Of a DNA stretch of 64,000 nucleotides, positions 54,541 to 64,000 are shown piece after piece (position 1 is the stretch's first letter; each line of letters starts with the position of its first letter). Origin of the DNA: Coriaria nepalensis (Eukaryota; Streptophyta; Magnoliopsida; Cucurbitales; Coriariaceae); contig CP114482.1 of the NCBI GenBank assembly GCA_027186245.1, positions 15,271,209 to 15,335,208 of the forward strand. Direction: 5' to 3'. A model generated the notes under the pieces. It searched no databases, was not told where the DNA came from, and saw only the letters and a program-made list of their open reading frames with translations. Made by a program: the position numbers and the translations under genes.

Positions 54541-57500
54541 TTCAAACAATTTAATGATTGAAAAGACTGAGTCATATGCTTTTTAATGCTAAAATACTGC
54601 ATTGTTGTTTTCATTAGATTAATTACAAGTTATGTAAGAAAATAATGTTTGTAGGGCGAAAATAGAATTCGTTCGAATTAATTTAGAATCATTTAATGAC
54701 TAAAAGAGACTCAGTGACATGACTTTAAGGCTAAACAAATGCATTGTTGCCTATAGTAGATCAACTGTAAGTTATGCATGAAAGTCATGTTTAAATGCCG
54801 AATTTCATACGAAGTGATTTAGAAAGATTTACTGACGAAAAGAGACGCAAAAATATGACTTTAAAGCTAAAAAAATGCATAGTTGCCATCAATAGATCAA
54901 TTGCAAGTTATGCATGAAAGCAACGTTCAAAATACAAAAAGAGAATTCGTTCGAAGTGCCTTCAAACAATTTAATGATTGAAAAGACTGAGTCATATGCT
55001 TTTTATTGCCAAAATAATGCATTGTTGTTTTCAATAGATTAATTACAAGTTATGTAAGAAAATAATGTTTGTAGGGCGAAAATAGAATTCGTTCGAATTA
55101 ATTTAGAATGATTTAATGACTAGAAGAGACTCAGTGACATGACCTTAACGCTAAACAAATGCATTGTTGCCTATAATAGATCAACTGCAAGTTATCGACG
55201 AAAGTCATGTTTAAATGCCGAATTTCATACGAAGTGATTTAGAATGATTTACAGACTAAAAGAGACGCAAAAATATGACTTTAAGGCTAAAAATATGCGT
55301 AGTTGCCATCAATAGATCAATTGCAAGTTATGCATGAAAGCCACGTTCAAAATACAAAAAGAGAATTCGTTCGAAGTGCCTTCAAACAATTTAATGATTG
55401 AAAAGACTGAGTCATATGCTTTTTAATGCTAAAATAATGCACTGTTGTTTCCAATACATTAATTACAATTTATGTAAGAAAATAATGTTTGAAGGGCGAA
55501 AATAGAATTCGTTCGAATTAATTTAGAATGATTTAATGACTAGAAGAGACTCAGTGACATGACCTTAAGGCTAAACAAATGCATTGTTGCCTATAATAGA
55601 TCGACAGCAAGTTATGCACGAAAGTCATGTTTAAATGCCGAATTTCATACGAAGTGATTTAGAAAGATTTACTGACTAAAATAGACGCAAAAATATGACT
55701 TTAAGGCTTAAAAAATGCATAGTTGCCATCAATAGATCAATTGCAAGTTATGCATGAAAGTCGCGTTCAAAATACAAAAACAGAATTGGTTCGAAGTGCG
55801 TTCAAACAATTTAATGATTGAAAAGACTGAGTCATATGGTTTTTATTGCTAAAATAATGCATTGTTGTTTTCAATAGATTAATTACAAGTTATGTAAGAA
55901 AATAATGTTTGTAGGGCGAAAATAGAATTCGTTCGAATTAATTTAGAATGATTTAATGACTAGAAGAGACTCAGTAACATGACTTCAAGGCTAAACAAAT
56001 GCATTGTTCCCTATAATAGATCAACTGTAAGTTATGCACGAAAGTCATGTTTAAATGCCGAATTTCACACGAAGTGATTTAGAATGATTTACTGACTAAA
56101 AGAGACGCAAAAATATGACTTTAAGGCTAAAAAAATGCATAGTTGCCATCAATAGATCAATTGCAAGTTATGCATGAAAGCCACGTTCAAAATACAAAAA
56201 GAGAATTCGTTCGAAGTGCCTTCAAACAATTTAATGATTGAAAAGACTGAGTCATATGGTTTTTATTGCTAAAATAATGCATTGTTGTTTTCAATAGATT
56301 AATTACAAGTTATGTAAGAAAATAATGTTTGTAGGGCGAAAATAGAATTCGTTCGAATTAATTTAGAATGATTTAATGACTAGAAGAGACTCAGTGACAT
56401 GACCTTAAGGCTAAACAAATGCATTGTTGCCTATAATAGATCAATTGCAAGTTATGCACGAAAGTCATGTTTAAATGCCGAATTTGATACGAAGTGATTT
56501 AGAATGATTTATTGACTAAAAGAGACACAAAAATATGACATTAAGGCTAAAAATATGCATAGTTGCCATCAATAGATCGATTGCAAGTTATGCCTGAAAG
56601 CCACGTTCAAAATACAAAAACAGAATTGGTTCGAAGTGCGTTCAAACAATTTAATGATTGAAAAGACTGAGTCATATGGTTTTTATTGCTAAAATAATGC
56701 ATTGTTGTTTTCAATAGATTAATTGCAAGTTATGTAAGAAAATAATGTTTGTAGGGCGAAAATAGAATTCGTTCGAATTAATTTAGAATGATTTAATGAC
56801 TAGAAGAGACTCAGTGACATGACCTTAAGGCTAAACAAATGCATTGTTGCCTATAATAGATCTACTGCAAGTTATGCACGAAAGTCATGTTTAAATGCCG
56901 AATTTCATACAAAGTGATTTAGAAAGATTTACTGACTAAAAGAGACGCAAAAATATGACTTTATGGCTTAAAAAATGCATAGTTGCCATCAATAGATCAA
57001 TTCCAAGTTATGCATGAAAGTCGCGTTCCAAATGCAAAAAGAGAATTGGTTCGAAGTGCCTTCAAACAATTTAATGATTGAAAAGACTGAGTCATATGCT
57101 TTTTAATGCTGAAATAATGCATTGTTGTTTTCAATAGATTAATTACAAGTTATGTAAGAAAATAATGTTTGTAGGGCGAAAATAGAATTCGTTCGAATTA
57201 ATTTAGAATGATTTAATGACTAGAAGAGACTCAGTGACATGACTTTAAGGCTAAACAAATGCATTGTTGCCTATAGTAGATCAACTGCAAGTTATGCACG
57301 AAAGTCATGTGCAAATGCCGAATTTCATACGAAGTGATTTATAAAGATTTAATGGCTAAAAGAGACGCAAAAATATGACTTTAAGGCTAAAAAAATGCAT
57401 AGTTGCCATCAATAGATCAATTACAAGTTATGCATGAAAGCCGCGTTCTAAATACAAAAAGAGAATTGGTTTGAAGTGCCTTCAAACAATTTAATGATAG

Positions 57501-58440
57501 AAAACACTGAGTCATATGCTTTTTAATGCTAAAATAATGCATTGTTGTTTTCAATAGATTAATTACAAGTTATGTAAGAAAATAATGTTTGAAGGGCGAA
57601 AATAGAATTCGTTCGAATAAATTTAGAATGATTTAATGACTAGAAGAGACTCAGTGACATGACCTTAAGGCTAAACAAATGCATTGTTGCCTATAATAGA
57701 TCAACTGCAAGTTATGCACGAAAGTCATGTTTAAATGCCAAATTTCATACGAAGTGATTTAGAAAGATTTACTGACTGAAAGAGACGCAAAAATATGACT
57801 TTAAGGCTTAAAAAATGCAAAGTTGCCATCAATAGATCAATTGCAAGTTATGCATGAAAGTCGCGTTCTAAATGCAAAAAGGGAATTGGTTCTAAGTGCC
57901 TTCAAACAATTTAATGTTTGAAAAGACTGAGTGATATGCTTTTTAATGCGAAAATAATGCATTGTTTTCTTCAATAGATTAATTACCAGTTATGTAAGAA
58001 AATAATGTTTGAAGGGCGCAAATAGAATTTGTTCGAATTAATTTAGAATGATTTAATGACTAGAAGAGACTCAGTGACATGATTTTAAGGCTAAACAAAT
58101 GCATTGTTGCCTATAGTAGATCAACTGCAAGTTATGCACGAAAGTCATGTTTAAATGCCGAATTTCATACGAAGTGATTTAGAATGATTAACTGACTAAA
58201 AGAGACGCAAAAATATGACTTTAAGGCTTAAAAAATGCATTGTTGCCATCAATAGATCAATTGCATGTTATGCATGGTAGTCGCGCTCTAAATGCAAAAA
58301 GAGAATTGGTTCGAAGTGCCTTCAAACAATTTAATGATTGAAAAGACTGAGTCATATGCTTTTTAATGCTGAAATAATGCATTCTTGTTTTCAATAGATT
58401 AATTACAAGTTATGTAAGAAAATAATGTTTGAAGGGCGAA

Positions 58441-59699
58441 AATAGAATTCGTTCGAATTAATTTAGAATGATTTAGTGACTAGAAGAGACTCAGTGACAT
58501 GACTTTAAGGCTAAAGAAATGCATTGTTGCCTATAGTAGATCAACTGCAAGTTATGAACGAAAGTCGTGTTTAAATGCCGAATTTCATACGAAGTGATTT
58601 ACAAAGATTTAATGACTATAAGAGACGCAAATATAAGACTTTAAGGGTAAAAAAATGCATAGTTGCCATCAATTGATCAATTGCAAATTATCAAGAAAGT
58701 TGCGTTTTAAATGCAAAAAGAGAATTTGTTCGAAGTGCCTTCAAACAATTTAATGATTGAAAAGACTGAGTGATATGCTTTTTAATGCGAAAATAATGCA
58801 TTGTTTTCTTCAATAGATTAAATACAAGTTATGTAAGAAAATAAAGTTCGAAGGGCGCAAATAGAATTTGTTCGAATTAATTTAGAATGATTTAATGACT
58901 AGAAGAGACTCAGTGACATGACCTTAAGGCTAAACAAATGCTTTGTTGCCTATAATAGATCAACTGCAAGTTATGCACGAAAGTCATGTTTAAATGCCGA
59001 ATTTCATACGAAGTGATTTAGAAAGATTTACTGACTAAAAGAGACGGAAAAATATGACTTTAAGGCTAAAAAAATGCATAGTTGCCATCAATAGATCAAT
59101 TGCAAGTTTTGCATGAAAGCCACGTTCAAAATACAAAAAGAGAATTGGTTCGAAGTGCCTTCAAACAATTTAATGATTGAAAAGACTGAGTCATATGCTT
59201 TTTATTGCTAAAATAATGCATTGTTGTTTTCAATAGATTAATTACAAGTTATGTAAGAAAATAACGTTTGTAGGGCGAAAATAGAATTCGTTCGAATTCA
59301 TTTAAAATGATTTAATGACTAGAAGAGACTCAGTGACATGACCTTAAGGCTAAACAAATGCATTGTTGCCTATAATAGATCAACTGCAAGTTATGCACGA
59401 AAGTCATATTTAAATGCCGAATTTCATACGAAGTGATTTAGAATGATTTACTGACTAAATAGACGCAAAAATATGATTTTAAGGCTTAAAAAATGCATAG
59501 GTGCCATCAATAGATCAATTGCAAGTTATGCATGAAAGTCGCGTTCTAAATGCAAAAAGAGAATTGGTTCGAAGTGCCTTCAAAGAATTTAATGATTGAA
59601 AAGACTGAGTCATATGCTTTTAAATGCTAAAATAATGCATTGTTGTTTCCAATAGATTAATTACAAGTTATGTAAGAAAATAATGTTTGAAGGGCGAAA
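58441..59699 (-). repeat. Units with the first net 1-bp losses
   Basis: After 71 intervals of exactly 420 bp, two intervals shorten to 419 bp. One base is missing at about 58,691 (AAATTATCAAGAAAG; the partner block at 38,947 reads AAATTATGCAAGAAAG). A second is missing at about 59,459 (GACTAAATAGACGC in place of GACTAAAAGAGACGC). The phase then stays constant at 420 bp to the window end. Confidence 0.9.
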
Positions 59700-60538
59700 A
59701 TAGAATTCGTTAGAATTAATTTAGAATGATTTAATGACTAGAAGAGACTCAGTGACATGACTTTAAGGCTAAACAAATGCATTGTTGCCTATAGTAGATC
59801 AACTGCAAGTTATGCACGAAAGTCATGTTTAAATGCCGAATTTCATACGAAGTGATTTAGAAAGATTTAATGACTAAAAGAGACACAAAAATAAGACTTT
59901 AAGGGTCAAAAAATGCATAGTTGCTATCAATTGATCAATTGCAAATTATGCAGGAAAGTTGCGTTTTAAAGGCAAAAAGAGAATTGGTTCGAAGTGCCTT
60001 CAAACAATTTAATGATCGAAAAGACTGAGTCATATGCTTTTTAATGCTAAAATAATGCATTGTTGTTTTCGATAGATTAATTACAAGTTATGTAAGAAAA
60101 TAATGTTTCAAGGGTGAAAGTAGAATTCGGTCGAATTAATTTAGAATGATTTAATGACTAGAAGAGACTCAGTGACATGACTTTAAGGCTAAACAAATGC
60201 ATTGTTGCCTATAGTAGATCAACTGCAAGTTATGCACGAGAGTCATGTTTAAATGCCGAATTTCATACGAAGTGATTTAGAAAGATTTAATGACTAAAAG
60301 AGACGCAAAAATAAGACTTTAAGGGTCAAAAAATGCATAGTTGCCATCAATTGATCAATTGCAAATTATGCATGAAAGTTGCGTTTTAAAGGCAAAAAGA
60401 GAATTGGTTCGAAGTGCCTTCAAACAATTTAATGATTGAAAAGACTGAGTGATATGCTTTTTAATGCAAAAATAATGCATTGTTTTCTTCAATAGATTAA
60501 TTACAAGTTATGTAAGAAAATAATGTTTAAAGGGCGCA
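59699..60538 (-). repeat. Two neighbouring similar units
   Basis: The consecutive units at 59,699 and 60,119 share ATAAGACTTTAAGGGTCAAAA, CAATTGATCAATTGCAAATT and TTTTAAAGGCAAAAAGAG, forms rare elsewhere. They differ at isolated bases (GCTATCAA against GCCATCAA, CAGGAAAG against CATGAAAG). This is a single-unit duplication followed by minor change. Confidence 0.75.
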
Positions 60539-60539
60539 A

Positions 60540-63500
60540 ATAGAATTTGTTCGAATTAATTTAGAATGATTTAATGACTAGAAGAGGCTCAGTGACATGA
60601 CTTTAAGGCTAAACAAATGCATTGTTGCCTTCAATAGATCAACTGCAAGTTACGCACGAAAGTCATGTTTAAAGGCCGAAATTCGTTCGAAGTGATTTAG
60701 AATGATTTACTGAAAAAAAGAGACGCAAAAATATGACTTTAAGGCTAAAAAAATGCATAGTTGCCATCAATAAATCAATTACAGGTTATGCATGAAAGCC
60801 GCGTTCTAAATACAAAAAGAGAATTGGTTAGAAGTGCCTTCAAACAATTTAATGATTGAAAAGACTGAGTCATATGCTTTTTAATGCTAAAATAATGCAT
60901 TGTTGTTTTCAATAGATTAATTACAAGTTATGTAAGAAAATAATGTTTGAAGGGCGAAAATAGAATTCGTTCGAATTAATTTAGAATGATTTAATGACTA
61001 GAAGAGACTCAGTGACATGACCTTAAGGCTAAACAAATGCATTGTTGCCTATAATAGATCAACTGCAAGTTATGCACGAAAGTCATGTTTAAATGCCGAA
61101 TTTCATACGAAGTGATTTAGAAAGATTTAATGACTAAAAGAGACGCAAAAATATGACTTTAAGTGTAAAAAAATGCATAGTTGCCATCAATAGATCAATT
61201 GCAAATTATGCATGAAAGTTGCGTTCTAAATGCAAAAAGAGAATTGGTTCGAAGTGCCTTCAAACAATTTAGTGATTGAAAAGCCTGAGTGATATGCTTC
61301 TTAATGCGAAAATAATGCATTGTTTTCTTCAATAGATTAAATACAATTTATGTAAGAAAATAATGTTTAAAGGGCGCAAATAGAATTTGTTCGAATTAAT
61401 TTAGAATGATTTAATGACTAGAAGAGACTCAGTGACATGACTTTAAGGCTAAACAAATGCATTGTTGCCTTCAATAGATCAACTGCAAGTTACGCACGAA
61501 AGTCATGTTTAAATGCCGAATTTCATACGAAGTGATTTAGAAAGATTTAATGACTAAAGGAGACGCGAAAATATGACTTTAAGGCTTAAAAAATGCATAG
61601 TTGCCATCAATAGATCGATTGCAAGTTATGCATGAAAGTCGCGTTCTAAATGCAAAAAGAGAATTGGTTCGAAGTGCCTTCAAACAATTTAATGATTGAA
61701 AAGACTGAGTCACATGCTTTTTAATGCTAAAATAATGCATTGATGTCTTCATTATACTAATTACAAGTTATGTAAGAAAATAATGTTTGAAGGGCGATAA
61801 TAGAATTCGTTCGAATTAATTTAGAATGATTTAATGACTAGAAGAGACTCAGTAACATGACTTCAAGGCTAAACAAATGCATTGTTGCCTATAATAGATC
61901 AACTGCAAGTTATGCACGAAAGTCATGTTTAAATGCCGAATTTCATACGAAGTGATTTAGAAAGATTTAATGACTAAAAGAGACGCAAAAATATGACTTT
62001 AAGGCTAAAAAAATGCATAGTTGCCATCAATAGATCAATTGCAAATTATGCATGAAAGTTGCGTTCTAAATGCAAAAAGAGAATTGGTTCGAAGTCCCCT
62101 CAAACAATTTAGTGATTGAAAAGACTGCGTGATATGCTTTTTAATGCGAAAATAATGCATTGTTTTCTTCAATAGATTAAATACAAGTTATGTAAGAAAA
62201 TAAAGTTCGAAGGGCGCAAATAGAATTTGTTCGAATTAATTTAGAATGATTTAATGACTAGAAGAGACTCAGTGACATGACTTTAAGGCTAAACAAATGC
62301 ATTGTTGCCTATAGTAGATCAACTACAAGTTATGCACGAAAGTCATGTTTAAATGCCGAATTTCATACCAAGTGATTTAGAAATATTTACTGACTAAAAG
62401 AGACGCGAAAATATGACTTTAAGGGTAAAAAAATGCATAGTTGCCATCAATTGATCAATTGCAAATTATGCATGAAAGCAGCGTTTTAAATGCAAAAAGA
62501 GAATTGGTTCGAAGTGCCTTCAAACAGTTTAATGATTGAAAAGACTGAGTGATATGCTTTTTAATGCGAAAATAATGCATTGTTTTCTTCGATAGATTAA
62601 TTACAAGTTATGTAAGAAAATAATGTTTCAAGGGCGCAAATAGAATTTGTTCGAATTAATTTAGAATGATTTAATGACTAGAAGAGACTCAGTGACATGA
62701 CTTTAAGGCTAAACAAATGCATTGTTGCCTTCAATAGATCAACTGCAAGTTACGCACGAAAGTCATGTTTAAAGGCCGAAATTCGTTCGAAGTGATTTAG
62801 AATGATTTACTGAAAAAAAGAGACGCAAAAATATGACTTTAAGGCTAAAAAAATGCATAGTTGCCATCAATAAATCAATTACAGGTTATGCATGAAAGCC
62901 GCGTTCTAAATACAAAAAGAGAATTGGTTAGAAGTGCCTTCAAACAATTTAATGATTGAAAAGACTGAGTCATATGCTTTTTAATGCTAAAATAATGCAT
63001 TGTTGTTTTCAATAGATTAATTACAAGTTATGTAAGAAAATAATGTTTGAAGGGCGAAAATAGAATTCGTTCGAATTAATTTAGAATGATTTAATGACTA
63101 GAAGAGACTCAGTGACATGACCTTAAGGCTAAACAAATGCATTGTTGCCTATAATAGATCAACTGCGAGTTATGCACGAAAGTCATGTTTAAATGCCGAA
63201 TTTCATACGAAGTGATTTAGAAAGATTTAATGACTAAAAGAGACGCAAAAATATGACTTTAAGTGTAAAAAAATGCATAGTTGCCATCAATAGATCAATT
63301 GCAAATTATGCATGAAAGTTGCGTTCTAAATGCAAAAAGAGAATTGGTTCGAAGTGCCTTGAAACAATTTAGTGATTGAAAAGACTGAGTGATATGCTTT
63401 TTAATGCGAAAATAATGCATTGTTTTCTTCAATAGATTAAATACAAGTTATGTAAGAAAATAAAGTTCGAAGGGCGCAAATAGAATTTGTTCGAATTAAT

Positions 63501-64000
63501 TTAGAATGATTTAATGACTAGAAGAGACTCAGTGACATGACTTTAAGGCTAAACAAATGCATTGTTGCCTATAGTAGATCAACTACAAGTTATGCACGAA
63601 AGTCATGTTTAAATGCCGAATTTCATACGAAGTGAGTTAGAAAGATTTAATGACTAAAAGAGACGCGAAAATATGACTTTAAGGCTTAAAAAATGCATAG
63701 TTGCCATCAATAGATCGATTGCAAGTTATGCATGAAAGTCGCATTCTAAATGCAAAAAGAGAATTGGTTCGAAGTGCCTTCAAACAATTTAATGATTGAA
63801 AAGACTGAGTCATATGCTTTTTAATGCTAAAATAATGCATTGTTGTCTTCATTATACTAATTACAAGTTATGTAAGAAAATAATGTTTGAAGGGCGATAA
63901 TAGAATTCGTTCGAATTAATTTAGAATGATTTAATGACTAGAAGAGACTCAGTAACATGACTTCAAGGCTAAACAAATGCATTGTTGCCTATAATAGATC
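60540..64000 (-). repeat. Five-unit higher-order repeat, shift 2,100 bp
   Basis: The segment from about 60,540 recurs from about 62,640 at a shift of 2,100 bp. Positions 60,601-61,260 and 62,701-63,360 differ at a single base that I can see (GCAAGTT at 61,066 against GCGAGTT at 63,166). Shared rare forms are CAATAAATCAATTACAGG, TTGGTTAGAAGTG, TTTAAGTGTAAAA and CTTCATTATACTAATTAC. Similarity falls between about 61,320 and 61,560, then resumes to the window edge, so the second copy is cut off by the end of the window. Confidence 0.85.

Larger units (their letters stand above)
41900..55500 (-). repeat. Homogenised core of the right array
   Basis: Units here belong to a few recurring types that differ by only a handful of bases. 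Type P has CATATGGTTTTTATTGC with TTTGTAGGGCG. Type Q has CACTGTTGTTTCCAATACATT or its GCTG form, with TTTGAAGGGCG. Further types carry TTATGGACG with ACAGACTAAA, AAAGTCATCTTTAAATG, or GACATAACC with GGAAGTCATG. The types are shuffled in blocks, not in one fixed order. Core s1 commonly reads GAGAATTCGTTCGAAG where flanking units read GAGAATTGGTTCGAAG. All intervals are exactly 420 bp. Low divergence and repeated blocks indicate recent amplification. Confidence 0.88.
28159..64000 (-). repeat. Right satellite array, inverted, 420-bp trimeric units
   Basis: This is the same trimeric satellite in reverse orientation. The anchor AATAGAATT (end of s3 read on this strand) occurs at 28,200 and 28,621, then every 420 bp to 58,441 (71 exact intervals), then at 58,860, 59,280, 59,699 and every 420 bp to 63,899, making 86 anchors. 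The 28,200-28,621 interval is 421 bp because of ATATGAGTTT in place of ATAATGTTT near 28,603. A typical unit reads s3 49,919-50,060 (142 bp), s2 50,061-50,196 (136 bp) and s1 50,197-50,338 (142 bp). No gene, RNA or mobile element interrupts it. Arm-specific bases separate it from the left array, for example TCATACGAAGTG in s2 and ACTCAGTGACATGA at the s2/s3 side. Confidence 0.98.

Noticed and set aside
28159..64000. Right array as a distinct second satellite family
   Set aside because: Reverse-complementing it reproduces the left-arm subunits in the same order and with the same 136-bp s2, so it is the same family in the opposite orientation with arm-specific substitutions.

Overview
The whole 64 kb window is one uninterrupted block of satellite DNA. 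I see no protein-coding gene, RNA gene, transposon, CRISPR array or other single-copy sequence. A repeat field this long, with nested higher-order repeats and no coding capacity, points to the nuclear genome of a eukaryote, in centromeric, pericentromeric or other constitutive heterochromatin. I do not recognise the satellite family and cannot name the organism. A hand count of one complete unit (49,621-50,040) gives about 31% GC.

The basic unit is a trimer of about 420 bp made of three diverged but clearly related subunits, called here s1 (142 bp), s2 (136 bp) and s3 (142-143 bp). All three share the same order of landmarks: a TTCGAA-type motif, an AACATGA/ACACGAC-like stretch, TAACTTGCA, TTGAAGGCAAC or a variant, ATGCATT, TTTAGCCTTAAA, and CATTAAATCATTCTAAAT. 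The trimer therefore arose from an older ~140 bp monomer.

Layout. (1) From 1 to about 24,283 the satellite runs in one orientation, with units of 420-422 bp and patchy local higher-order repeats of 2, 3, 4, 6 and 9 units. One unit (842-1,126) has lost s2 and is 285 bp long. (2) From 24,284 to 27,385 lies a more diverged zone made of a higher-order repeat of three trimers plus one 285-bp dimer (11 subunits, about 1,550 bp), present twice in tandem. (3) From 27,386 to about 28,158 the left array decays, with a 30-bp deletion. (4) At about 28,158/28,159 the orientation flips: s3 meets inverted s3 and forms a 55-bp, 52/55 matched inverted repeat around a 56-bp loop. (5) From 28,159 to 64,000 the satellite runs in the opposite orientation. 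Here 71 consecutive unit intervals (28,621-58,441) are exactly 420 bp. The most homogenised core lies at about 42-55.5 kb, where multi-unit blocks are repeated almost exactly at displacements of 840, 2,520, 6,720 and 7,140 bp. Matching older unit types lie on both sides of the core (for example 38.0-39.1 kb and 57.8-58.8 kb), as expected if the core expanded inside an older array. A 2,100-bp five-unit repeat closes the window.

The window thus records satellite evolution: monomer to trimer, orientation switch, separate homogenisation of each arm (arm-specific bases), and recent expansion of a core in the right arm. Any centromere role is inference; nothing in the sequence alone proves it. The orientation switch and the near-identical duplications are also where a misassembly would show, so support by spanning long reads matters.
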